9,371 nt of DNA from Betaproteobacteria bacterium (GCA_005888865.1 VBCL01000098.1:1-9371), one strand, 5' to 3'. Shown: positions 1-6,269, counted from the first letter of the stretch. Program-made: numbers and translations. Notes: generated by a model from the sequence alone, not told the origin.

Positions 1-651
1 AACCACGGTGGAGCGATGGATCTGCCAGAATTCGTCCGGGTCCAGCTCATCGATCAGCTCCTTGATCGGCTTGCGGATCAGGGCCTCGAAACTGCGGGTC
101 TGCACTCGAGTGTATTTGTCCTCGGCGCGGAAGAACAGAATATCGCTCGTAGGGATCATCCGTATCGTTGCTCCCACGCTGGCCTGGACCCAGCGCATGT
201 ACTCGCTTGGGTTCGGGCCGCCGGCCCCGAGTCGTTTCGATAGCTGCGCCAAGAGCTCATTCATCGGATTGGGCGCTTGCTCGAGCCGCGCGCGCAGGCG
301 TTGGCAGGTCAGCGCCACCCGCTCCGGATCCGCCGGCTTCAGCAGGTAATCGACCGCGCCTTGCTCGAAGGCGCTGATGGCGTACTGGTCGTGGGCGGTG
401 ACGAAGACCACGTGAACCTGGCCGGCAAGCGCCTGGGCGGCCTGGATACCATCCATCCCGGGCATGCTGATATCGAGAAACGCGATGTCGGGTTCGAGGC
501 TCCGCACCATCGCTACGGCCTCGCTCCCATTGCCGGCCTCACCCACGATCGAGAGCTCGGGCCAGGCCTCCTTCAGGCGGTCAGCGATCTGTTCGCGCAT
601 CAGGCGTTCATCGTCGGCAATGACAGCGGTGGGGGCAGGCAAGGGATGCAT
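1..651 (-). CDS. LytR/AlgR-type response regulator, receiver plus LytTR DNA-binding domain (3' end outside window)
   Basis: Transcription factor of a two-component system: it is phosphorylated by its partner kinase and then binds DNA through a LytTR domain. I translated 217 codons from ATG 651 to the left edge. The receiver domain spans about residues 8-125, with the acidic pair D13-D14, phospho-acceptor D60 in FLDISMPGMDG, switch T85 in FVTAHD, and K105 in YLLKP. A linker follows (about 126-155), then the start of the LytTR domain: IPTSDILFFRAEDKYTRVQ at 166-184 and FWQIHRSTVV at 208-217. Full-length relatives have about 240-250 residues, so only the last strands of LytTR are missing. The kinase gene ends 16 nt upstream on the same strand, so the two are almost certainly one operon. 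The Shine-Dalgarno sequence is weak (GGACGAG), which suggests translation coupled to the kinase. Family assignment is very secure; the regulated genes are unknown. Confidence 0.95.
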   Translation of the reverse strand, partial: MHPLPAPTAVIADDERLMREQIADRLKEAWPELSIVGEAGNGSEAVAMVRSLEPDIAFLDISMPGMDGIQAAQALAGQVHVVFVTAHDQYAISAFEQGAVDYLLKPADPERVALTCQRLRARLEQAPNPMNELLAQLSKRLGAGGPNPSEYMRWVQASVGATIRMIPTSDILFFRAEDKYTRVQTRSFEALIRKPIKELIDELDPDEFWQIHRSTVV

Positions 652-667
652 GTGGGTACTCGTCCAA

Positions 668-1648
668 TCAGTCAGGCGATGCGGCTGGGGCGATCTCGTA
701 GGGTACCTTGATCGTGGCACAGGTGCCGCCCGCGGGCGGCACGCTGATGATCAGCTCAGCTCGGCCCTTGTACAACGCCTTCAACCGCTCGCGAACATTG
801 GCGAGTCCCACGCCAGCTTCGGCTTTCGGCATGAAGCCGATGCCATTGTCGAGCACATGGACAGCCAGCAGGCCATCGACGATCTCGGCGCCGATCTCGA
901 GCCGGCCGCCTTCGGGCTTCGGTTCCAGGCCATGCTTGATGGCGTTTTCCACCAAGGTCTGCAACATCATCGAGGGGAAGACCGCCGATTTCAACCCTTC
1001 TGGAATAGTCACGACAGGCTGCAGCCGTCCTTCCATTCGCACCGACATGATTTCCAGGAACGCGCTGCAAAGATCGACCTGCTGACCCAGTGTGGGTCGC
1101 TTGCCGTCGCGCATCTGCGGCATGGCCGTGCGCAGGTAGCGAATCAGGCTCTGCTGCATTTTCGAGGCGCGCGGCGGGTCGGTCTGGATAAGCTGATCGA
1201 TACTTGCCAATGTGTTGAAGAGGAAATGCGGCTCGATCTGCGCTTGCAGCGCTTCCATGCGCGCTTCCAGCACGGTGCGCTCGAGCTGCTCGGTTTCCGC
1301 CCGCTTGGTGGCCTCGTCAGCGGTCAGTTCCGCTCTGCGCTTGCCGCCGGCCACCACCTTGATGATGATGGAGGCGATGATGACCATCAAGAACGGTACA
1401 GGGTGCTTGAGAATGCCGGCCAGTATCAGTCCCAACAAAGAAACCAGTGCCAGCTTCTTCCACGACACGACCGCCAGCCAGTCGAAGAAACGCCACCACA
1501 CCGCGGCGGTGGCGTCGCCGAGCTTACGCAAACTCCCTTTGCCCGCGGGCCGCTGCGTGGCTGGACTGCTCTTGCCGCCGGCGTTGTCGATGCCTGGGCT
1601 GCATGGGTCGGTATTCAAGGTGTTGCCCTCGGTCGCCTGATTTATCAC
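668..1648 (-). CDS. LytS/YehU-type sensor histidine kinase (His_kinase family), two membrane segments
   Basis: Membrane sensor kinase that autophosphorylates on histidine and passes phosphate to the response regulator encoded just downstream. The protein has 326 residues. Residues 1-60 are a polar cytoplasmic-looking leader. Hydrophobic segments lie at about 65-80 and 83-101 with only a short turn between, so there is no sizeable periplasmic sensor. A charged helix (103-135) leads to the phosphorylation site IEPHFLFNTLASI with H141. The ATPase part has LVENAIKHGL (N235), DNGIGF (267-272) and GVGLANVRERL (279-289). All key residues are present. The longest start is GTG 1648, which lacks a clear ribosome site. 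TTG 1618 (codon 11) is preceded by GAGGG at about 8 nt and is a real alternative. The input signal cannot be read from the sequence; the minimal loop suggests sensing within the membrane or the cytoplasm. Confidence 0.94.
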   Translation of the reverse strand: MINQATEGNTLNTDPCSPGIDNAGGKSSPATQRPAGKGSLRKLGDATAAVWWRFFDWLAVVSWKKLALVSLLGLILAGILKHPVPFLMVIIASIIIKVVAGGKRRAELTADEATKRAETEQLERTVLEARMEALQAQIEPHFLFNTLASIDQLIQTDPPRASKMQQSLIRYLRTAMPQMRDGKRPTLGQQVDLCSAFLEIMSVRMEGRLQPVVTIPEGLKSAVFPSMMLQTLVENAIKHGLEPKPEGGRLEIGAEIVDGLLAVHVLDNGIGFMPKAEAGVGLANVRERLKALYKGRAELIISVPPAGGTCATIKVPYEIAPAASPD

Positions 1649-1832
1649 CGGGCAAGGTTACGGCAGAGGGCCGCCGGGCTCCAGCGCGGCAGGACACAAT
1701 GCGCGCCGGGAGGGGTGAAATGCAGATGGGGACTGCTGAACGCCCCTACGGAGCCCCTCGATCGTCCGGGTTGGGTCGTTTCACCCGTTCGCGAACCCAT
1801 CAGGCAGAGGCAGGAACCCCGGCGCAGTGTCT

Positions 1833-1860
1833 GGGGTAAAACTCGAGTCTGACCCTACCT
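1833..1860. repeat. REP/RAYT-like motif containing ACTCGAGT and GGGTCAGAC
   Basis: Directly beyond the HAF gene stop, the minus strand reads TAGGGTCAGACTCGAGTTTT followed by ACCCC. It contains the palindrome ACTCGAGT (1841-1848), and GGTA/TACC arms can pair around it. From memory, sequences of the type GGGTCAGACTCGA followed by a T run occur in many copies in proteobacterial genomes, often near REP-associated tyrosine transposases. No transposase gene and no second copy lie in this window, so the assignment is an inference from one copy. The rest of the 1649-1859 gap holds a 10-bp palindrome GTTCGCGAAC (1787-1796) and no clear promoter or ORF. Confidence 0.35.
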
Positions 1861-2879
1861 TACCGCGGCGTGAGGCGGAACGCACGGACCTCTGAGCCAT
1901 AGAGGCCGGTGCCGACGATTACTCCGACGTCATCCACTGCAGTGGCTTCCTGCAGGACCCAGCCGGAGTTAGGGGAAATCAGATCATTGAGGTCGCGCAT
2001 GACGCCACCGCTCCACACGAAGGCGTGATAGACGATGTAACCGGTGTTGCTCGGAACCGTAGCCCGACCGACGACCACCGCGCCGGTGGAATTGAGCGCG
2101 AACGCCTCGCTGACGTTATCGCCAAGATCCCCAAGGTCTTGCAGCGGGCCGCTCCCGTTCCAAAGAAACGCGTGCGCCTGGGTGTCGGCCCTCGCTGCCT
2201 GGCCCACGACTTGTCCCGCGTCGTTGATGGCGTAGGCGATGCTGTAATCGCCGCCGAGGGTGCCGAGGTCGATCATTTTCCCGCTGGTTCGGAGAAACGC
2301 ACGAGGAGCACCGTTCGCGAGATAGGAATAGCCGACCACCTCCTCGGCTTTGTTGAGGCCGCGCGCGGAACTGGAATCTCCTCCGAGCGTTCCGAGATCG
2401 GTCATTTTCCCGCCCGTCCAGAGGAATGCATGTTCGTGCCCGTACAGTCCGCCTTTCGCGAGCGAGCTCCCGGCAGCATGACCCATCGCGTTGATGGCGT
2501 AAGCGACGCTGTACTTGAGGCCGAGGTTGCCGAGGTCGTGCTGCTTGCCATTGATGAAGACGAACGCGTTGTAATTGCCGTCGAAATAGTAGCCAGCGAT
2601 CCCGCCCGTTGCGTTGACCGACGTCGCCACGCTTCGCGAGCCCTTGATGCCAAGGTCCGATATTTGGTCATTGATGAATTGGAAGGCGCGGTCGTCTCCC
2701 GCGGCAGTCTCCGCCGTGCCGACGATCAACCCGGCATTGTTGATGCCGGATGCTCGGCTGGCCGTCCCGCCGAGCGTGCCGAGATTATCCACGGAGTAAC
2801 TTTGTCCTATAGCCGGTGTGCTCGCGGTGATTAGAGCGAGCGACAAGACGAGCGCGACAAATTGAGGCGAGGTTTTCAT
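1860..2879 (-). CDS. Exported HAF-repeat protein
   Basis: Secreted repeat protein of the HAF (probable extracellular repeat) family; its molecular function is not established. The chosen start, ATG 2879, gives 339 residues beginning MKTSPQFVALVLSLALITAS, a signal peptide with probable cleavage after AIG (about residue 25). A longer frame opens at 2963, but its 28 extra residues would bury the signal peptide, and ATG 2879 has GAGGAA seven bases upstream. The mature part is about seven units of 38-46 residues with the pattern HAFLW-x-G-x-M-x-DLGTLGG-x-S-x-A-x-x-IN-x-x-G-x-VVG. The DLG-type cores sit at about 31, 75, 115, 161, 204, 248 and 296; residues 150-168, 194-210 and 236-253 are the clearest. 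Regular short strands suggest a propeller-like fold (inference). There is no PEP-CTERM, autotransporter domain or C-terminal anchor, so the product is probably free in the periplasm or outside. It appears to be a single-gene unit. Confidence 0.88.
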   Translation of the reverse strand: MKTSPQFVALVLSLALITASTPAIGQSYSVDNLGTLGGTASRASGINNAGLIVGTAETAAGDDRAFQFINDQISDLGIKGSRSVATSVNATGGIAGYYFDGNYNAFVFINGKQHDLGNLGLKYSVAYAINAMGHAAGSSLAKGGLYGHEHAFLWTGGKMTDLGTLGGDSSSARGLNKAEEVVGYSYLANGAPRAFLRTSGKMIDLGTLGGDYSIAYAINDAGQVVGQAARADTQAHAFLWNGSGPLQDLGDLGDNVSEAFALNSTGAVVVGRATVPSNTGYIVYHAFVWSGGVMRDLNDLISPNSGWVLQEATAVDDVGVIVGTGLYGSEVRAFRLTPR

Positions 2880-2886
2880 GGTTTTG

Positions 2887-2892
2887 TTCCTC
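2887..2892 (-). promoter_or_regulatory. Ribosome binding site GAGGAA deciding the HAF start
   Basis: On the minus strand GAGGAA lies seven bases before ATG 2879. It supports the internal ATG that begins the signal peptide over the upstream start at 2963, which has no comparable site. Confidence 0.7.
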
Positions 2893-3019
2893 GGGAAGGT
2901 AGTGAATTTTTGTTCGACGAAACATAACTCCACAACAGTAAACACGCTTGCGGCTGCCGCCATTCCGCCGATATCCCTTGCACGGGTGCAGCGCGCCGGC
3001 GGTTTTGAGCGAGGTCCGG

Positions 3020-3061
3020 AACCCAGGGTCTGGCGCGTGGACCCGCGCCCGGTCCCGGGTT
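3020..3061 (-). terminator. Strong two-tier hairpin after the lipoprotein gene, candidate terminator
   Basis: The inner stem GGCGCG (3032-3037) pairs perfectly with CGCGCC (3044-3049) around a six-base loop. An outer stem AACCC (3020-3024) pairs with GGGTT (3057-3061), with further G-C pairs inside it. The structure starts within the TAA stop codon of the lipoprotein gene. No clean T run follows on the minus strand, so intrinsic termination is uncertain; an mRNA 3'-end stabiliser is the alternative. The remaining sequence up to the HAF gene (2880-3019) is AT-richer near 2880-2945 and probably contains the HAF promoter, but I cannot assign -35/-10 boxes. Confidence 0.5.
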
Positions 3062-3368
3062 AGCTTCGACCCTCGTCTTTGGCTGGGGGCCCTTGTTTGT
3101 CCGTACGCGACATTCGCTTGGTCACGACCTTGTCGTTCAGGAAGTGCACGGTGATGGTCGTCTTTTCGTCCTTCCAAACGGCCTCGCCACTCGAGAGCCC
3201 GAGGAGACTGGCTCCCGAAGCATCCACCGGTTCACCCAGGATTTCCCGCACTTCCTTTTGCGACATGCCTTCGTGGATCTTGTCGAAATTCTCCTGGCTG
3301 AGACGCGAGCCACAAGCGGCAACGCACAGAAGCAGGATCGCGACAGCGAACGAACGAAGGATGCGCAT
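3060..3368 (-). CDS. Small lipoprotein, BamE(SmpA/OmlA)- or DUF3862-like
   Basis: Envelope lipoprotein of 102 residues. Start ATG 3368 is chosen because AAGGAG lies six bases upstream and the frame then opens with the signal peptide MRILRSFAVAILLLCVAAC; the frame can be extended to 3602 but only with unlikely sequence. The lipobox VAAC places the acylated cysteine at C19. The mature part has the BamE/DUF3862 pattern: NFDKIHEGMSQKEVREILGE (27-46), a short loop with SLLGLSSGEAVWKDEK (54-69), and TITVHFLNDKVVTKRM (71-86). The charged tail after residue 90 is probably disordered. True BamE is of similar size and helps outer-membrane protein assembly. The wording here is closer to DUF3862 proteins, whose role is unknown, so no gene symbol is given. 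It is a single-gene unit, divergent from the AraC-type regulator. Confidence 0.85.
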   Translation of the reverse strand: MRILRSFAVAILLLCVAACGSRLSQENFDKIHEGMSQKEVREILGEPVDASGASLLGLSSGEAVWKDEKTTITVHFLNDKVVTKRMSRTDKQGPPAKDEGRS

Positions 3369-3374
3369 GGTGGA

Positions 3375-3380
3375 CTCCTT
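3375..3380 (-). promoter_or_regulatory. Ribosome binding site AAGGAG of the lipoprotein gene
   Basis: A consensus Shine-Dalgarno sequence on the minus strand, six bases before ATG 3368. It fixes the start of the lipoprotein at the beginning of its signal peptide. Confidence 0.8.
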
Positions 3381-3502
3381 GATCCGTCCCACTCGACATT
3401 CCGAATGACAGCCTACCCCGGTGACCGTGGGGCGTCTATGATTGGGCGACCCTTTTGTATAGCGTGCGACGTCCGGAAAGGCTCGTAGCATAATCAACAG
3501 CC

Positions 3503-4582
3503 ATGCCGATGATCGATCTTGTCCTCCGCACGGCGATAAGCCTCGAGCTGGCGGTACTGGCAGGGCTGCTGACGCTGCTGCCGCGCGCCGGCCTGGCGGC
3601 ACGACTCGGCGCGCTTTTCTGCGCCAGCGTGATCGCGTTCGTCGTCACATCGGCGCCGGTCCGGCTCGGCGCGATCGTCTATCCCCTGACGGCGTTGTGC
3701 GTCGCGAAGTCGGCGCTGTTCTGGCTGTTCGCCAAGGCGCTTTTCCGCGACGGGTTTCGCGTACGCCGCGAACACGCGGTGGCGACCGTCGTGCTGGTCC
3801 TACTGGGGCTCTGGCACGAATTGGATTTCGGGCGCGACGTCCGCGCCGGGGTCGGTGGACCGTTCGCGCTCGTCGGCAGCCTGGCGTACGAAGGCCTCGT
3901 GCTCGCGTTCGTGCTTGCCGCGGTGCACGAAGCGTGGCGCGGCCTCGCCACCGATCTCGTCGAAAAGCGGCGGCGGTTCCGGGTTGGTCTGGTTGCCGGC
4001 GTTGCGGCGTATCTCGCTATCGTCGTGACCGTGCAGCTCTCCAACCTGGCGCTCGGTACGCATACCGCGCCGCCTCTGGTCCTCGCTAATCTCGGATTGA
4101 TGCTCGCGGCCGGATTCGCGGCCACGCTCTCGTTGCTGCAGGTGCGCCGCGGGACGTGGATCGACGTTGTCTGTGGTAGCGACGTCGAAGCAGCCGTCGC
4201 CACCGCATCTGCTGAGGAACAAGTGCTTCTGGGGACGCTCACCCAACGCATGGGCGCAGAGGCCCTGTACCGCCGGGAGGGCCTGACCATCGGCGCGCTG
4301 GCACGCATACTGGGCACGCAGGAATACCTGCTCCGCCGAGTCATCAACCGGCACCTCGGGTACCGCAACTTCAATGATTTCCTGCATAGCTATCGGATCC
4401 GGGAAGCCTGTACCCGCCTGCGCTCGCAGGCCGAGGCCGGCCGCCCTGTGTTGTCGATCGCGCTCGATCTCGGCTACAACTCGATCGGCCCGTTCAATCG
4501 CGCCTTCAAGGCGCGCCTGGGCATGACGCCCACGGAGTTTCGGCGCGAGGGCATGCCCGAACCCGCTTCGGCGTCGGACTGA
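3503..4582 (+). CDS. Membrane-anchored AraC-family transcriptional regulator
   Basis: DNA-binding regulator of 359 residues fused to a polytopic membrane domain. Residues 1-215 hold about seven hydrophobic segments (roughly 11-27, 35-51, 57-80, 92-106, 120-143, 160-182, 190-212), with basic loops such as EKRRRFR (154-160). A cytoplasmic linker (215-245) precedes the AraC double helix-turn-helix at about 250-350: LTIGALARILGTQEYLLRRV is the first HTH region, and SIALDLGYNSIGPFNRAFKA followed by RLGMTPTEFRR is the family signature. The N-terminus is not the usual cupin sugar-binding domain, so the ligand or signal is probably sensed at the membrane. ATG 3503 has no good Shine-Dalgarno; ATG 3509 is an in-frame alternative. 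The hydrolase gene 135 bp downstream, with tandem repeats between them, is the obvious candidate target (inference). Confidence 0.92.
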   Translation: MPMIDLVLRTAISLELAVLAGLLTLLPRAGLAARLGALFCASVIAFVVTSAPVRLGAIVYPLTALCVAKSALFWLFAKALFRDGFRVRREHAVATVVLVLLGLWHELDFGRDVRAGVGGPFALVGSLAYEGLVLAFVLAAVHEAWRGLATDLVEKRRRFRVGLVAGVAAYLAIVVTVQLSNLALGTHTAPPLVLANLGLMLAAGFAATLSLLQVRRGTWIDVVCGSDVEAAVATASAEEQVLLGTLTQRMGAEALYRREGLTIGALARILGTQEYLLRRVINRHLGYRNFNDFLHSYRIREACTRLRSQAEAGRPVLSIALDLGYNSIGPFNRAFKARLGMTPTEFRREGMPEPASASD

Positions 4583-4605
4583 CGTCTCTCCCGCGGCAAG
4601 AGCTT

Positions 4606-4623
4606 GCCGATTTCGAAATCGGC
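4606..4623. promoter_or_regulatory. Perfect 18-bp palindrome between regulator and hydrolase genes
   Basis: GCCGATTTCGAAATCGGC is identical to its reverse complement over 18 bp. It overlaps an adjoining inverted repeat, CGGCAAG (4594-4600) and CTTGCCG (4603-4609), and the first of two tandem repeats. A T5 run begins six bases after it (4630-4634), so a weak terminator for the AraC-type gene is possible. The overlap with ordered direct repeats favours a protein-binding site. Function is inferred. Confidence 0.5.
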
Positions 4624-4649
4624 GCGATCTTTTTCGGTTTCGGCGCGAT
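4611..4649 (+). promoter_or_regulatory. Tandem 18-bp direct repeats at 21-bp spacing, candidate AraC-type operator
   Basis: Copy one, TTTCGAAATCGGCGCGAT (4611-4628), and copy two, TTTCGGTTTCGGCGCGAT (4632-4649), match at 15 of 18 positions. All three differences are adjacent (4616-4618 versus 4637-4639). Their start points are 21 bp apart, two helical turns. AraC-family activators are known to bind two direct half-sites with about this period, usually next to or overlapping the -35 element. The hydrolase start codon lies 68 nt downstream. No good sigma-70 -35/-10 pair is visible after the repeats, as expected for an activator-dependent promoter. Binding by the neighbouring regulator is an inference. 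Confidence 0.55.
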
Positions 4650-4704
4650 TCTGGCGAGCGAGTCGCCGATCCTGACGCGCATTCGGGTCCAGGGACCCGC
4701 ACGC

Positions 4705-4710
4705 GGAGGG
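4705..4710 (+). promoter_or_regulatory. Ribosome binding site GGAGGG of the hydrolase gene
   Basis: Strong Shine-Dalgarno sequence seven bases before ATG 4718. It supports this start over internal ones and keeps the signal peptide. Confidence 0.75.
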
Positions 4711-4717
4711 CGAGCTC

Positions 4718-5851
4718 ATGCATACCGACTCTACGAATCGGAAATCGCCGGCGCGGCGACGCGGGGTCGTCGCAGTGGTCCTGGCGGCGGTATCGAACGT
4801 CTGGATTTGCGCCTTGCCGCCGGCGCACGCCGCCGACGATCCGCTGCCACGCCGCGCCGATCGGAGCACAGGCGGGTCACTGCCTCATGAGCAGATCGCG
4901 GGCCGTACGGTGGAATACGGTTCAGCGGTCAGCGCGCGCGGCCATCGCGTACGAATCATCATCACGCGTCCTCCAAATGGCACTGACCGGCTCCCGCTCA
5001 TCGTCTTCCTACCCTGGTTATCCTGCGACTCGATCGGGTCGCCACGCGGTCCGACTGATGGCTGGTCACGGATGCTGCGTGCGGTTGCGTCGGCCGTCGA
5101 CGCCGTATTCGTTCGCGTCGACAAGCCCGGGGTGGGGGACAGCGAAGGCGATTGCTCGAAAACCGACCTCGAGGATGACCTGGCCGCGTATCGGGCGGCA
5201 ATCCGGATGGCGCTCGAACGGCCTGATGTCGACGCCTCGCGGCTGACGCTCTTCGGCGGCAGCACAGGCGGCGCGTTCGCACCCTTGCTGGCCGGGGAAT
5301 TCAACGTTCATTCGATCGCGGTCGCCGGAGGATTCAGCCGGACGTGGTCGGAGCACATTCTCGGCCACGAACGGAGACGGCTTACCCTTTCCGGCGCCGC
5401 ACCTGCCGCAATCAACACGTCGATGCGCGGGTTCGTCGACTTCTACGCGCTCTACCTCGATTCGCGCCTGACGCCGGCTGAGGTGCTGGTCCGGCGCCCC
5501 GATCTAAAGCCCCTCTGGTACGACGCGCCCGAGCACCAGTTCGGCCGTCATGCGCGTTATTTCCAGGAAGTCCAGGCGCAAAACATCGAGGCCGCCTGGG
5601 ACCGCGTGCGCGTGCCAACACTTGTCGTCTGGGGCGAGTACGACTGGATCATGGGGCGCGCGGACCAGGAGCGGATCGTCGAGATCGTCAACGCGCATGT
5701 GCCCGCCCTCGTCCACCTCATCGTCGTGCCCGGAATGAATCACCACTTCGAGCGCTTTGCGACGCCGGTCGAAGCGTTCAGGGAGAAGGGTGGCACTTAC
5801 GCTGGGGATGCGGCGGAAACAATCATCGACTGGCTGCGGAGGAATAGCTAG
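4718..5851 (+). CDS. Exported alpha/beta hydrolase
   Basis: Probable serine ester or amide hydrolase of 377 residues; the substrate cannot be told. A basic N-region and hydrophobic core (about 15-34) end in PPAHA-AD, so signal peptidase probably cuts near residue 39 and the enzyme works in the periplasm or outside. Then come the first strands with LPLIVFLPWL (92-101; the oxyanion region is probably here), DKPGVGDSEGDC (135-146), the nucleophile elbow GGSTGG with S182, a lid-like region (about 205-290), the acid in VVWGEYDWIM with D309, and the histidine in VPGMNHHF (H342, alternatively H343). The triad is complete, so activity is expected. DKPGVGDS and GEYDWI resemble dipeptidyl-peptidase or dienelactone-hydrolase type enzymes, but I do not recognise a precise family. 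The upstream membrane AraC regulator and tandem repeats suggest induced expression. Confidence 0.88.
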   Translation: MHTDSTNRKSPARRRGVVAVVLAAVSNVWICALPPAHAADDPLPRRADRSTGGSLPHEQIAGRTVEYGSAVSARGHRVRIIITRPPNGTDRLPLIVFLPWLSCDSIGSPRGPTDGWSRMLRAVASAVDAVFVRVDKPGVGDSEGDCSKTDLEDDLAAYRAAIRMALERPDVDASRLTLFGGSTGGAFAPLLAGEFNVHSIAVAGGFSRTWSEHILGHERRRLTLSGAAPAAINTSMRGFVDFYALYLDSRLTPAEVLVRRPDLKPLWYDAPEHQFGRHARYFQEVQAQNIEAAWDRVRVPTLVVWGEYDWIMGRADQERIVEIVNAHVPALVHLIVVPGMNHHFERFATPVEAFREKGGTYAGDAAETIIDWLRRNS

Positions 5852-6023
5852 CGACCGGCTGCCGCCCATGCGCCGATACGGTGCCCAGGATCTGCAACAA
5901 CGTCACATCAACATTGTCATCGAAGCCCTTGGCAAGACTGGATAATTCGTCTTGGAAAGCAAATAGATAAGCGGCAAAGTCCGGGCGCTGGTAAACTATC
6001 GGTCCTTCTAAAGGGTATGGGCA

Positions 6024-6269
6024 GTGATGGAAATCCTCCAGTGCTTGAAGAAATACGGTCAGCGGCTCGATTTGGAGATCGCCAAAGAGATGAATATGCC
6101 GCTTGCGACCGTCCGCCAGGGGCTTGCCGGCCTGGCAGCCACCGGGGCGATCATCACCTGCAGCTTGACCCGCTTCGAAAAGGGCAAAAGAATCGACGCC
6201 TGGCAGTGCCGGGTATCCGGTTATGTCCCGCCGCTGGCGCCGGGTCGCAAGGCCAAGCCGACGACGTAG
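6024..6269 (+). CDS. Small winged-helix protein, probable DNA-binding regulator
   Basis: The 81-residue product is a single winged helix-turn-helix domain. Helix 1 is about 3-9 (EILQCLK), helix 2 LDLEIAKEM (15-23), the recognition helix LATVRQGLAGLAATG (27-41), and a wing of strands follows: IITCSLTRFEKGKRIDAWQC (43-62). It ends in a short PPLAPGRKAK tail. From memory, similar stand-alone proteins of about 80 residues (annotated ArsR- or FaeA-like regulators) occur in Burkholderia and relatives; targets are unknown. GTG 6024 is taken as the start because AAAGGG (6010-6015) lies 8 nt before it; ATG 6027, immediately after, is equally possible. No metal-binding cysteine pair typical of ArsR sensors is seen. 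It stands alone, 172 nt after the hydrolase, and is less GC-rich than its neighbours, which may hint at transfer. Confidence 0.75.
   Translation: MMEILQCLKKYGQRLDLEIAKEMNMPLATVRQGLAGLAATGAIITCSLTRFEKGKRIDAWQCRVSGYVPPLAPGRKAKPTT

Noticed and set aside
1787..1796. 10-bp palindrome GTTCGCGAAC upstream of the kinase operon
   Set aside because: Too short to stand out in GC-rich sequence, about 140 bp from the start codon, and not paired with a recognisable promoter.
464..1852. A 462-residue plus-strand open frame across the kinase region
   Set aside because: It is antisense to a sensor kinase with all catalytic motifs and a co-oriented regulator; its own translation is His/Arg/Gln-rich without any recognisable domain.
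2025..2834. A 269-residue plus-strand open frame
   Set aside because: Antisense shadow of the HAF-repeat gene; its apparent internal repeats simply mirror the HAF units.
3453..3494. Possible promoter boxes (TTGTAT, TATAGC, CATAAT) in the lipoprotein/AraC divergent gap
   Set aside because: No -35/-10 pair has 16-18 bp spacing on either strand, so no promoter is called although one must lie in 3369-3502.
3060..3602. A longer start for the lipoprotein (180 residues)
   Set aside because: It would run through the divergent promoter region and into the AraC-type gene and bury the lipoprotein signal; AAGGAG supports ATG 3368.
3800..4828. A 342-residue minus-strand open frame
   Set aside because: Opposes the AraC-type gene and runs across the intergenic repeats; the translation is low-complexity, arginine-rich and without motifs.
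5869..5946. A 25-codon plus-strand frame after the hydrolase (begins MRRYGAQDLQ)
   Set aside because: No ribosome binding site and no recognisable family; better regarded as spacer.
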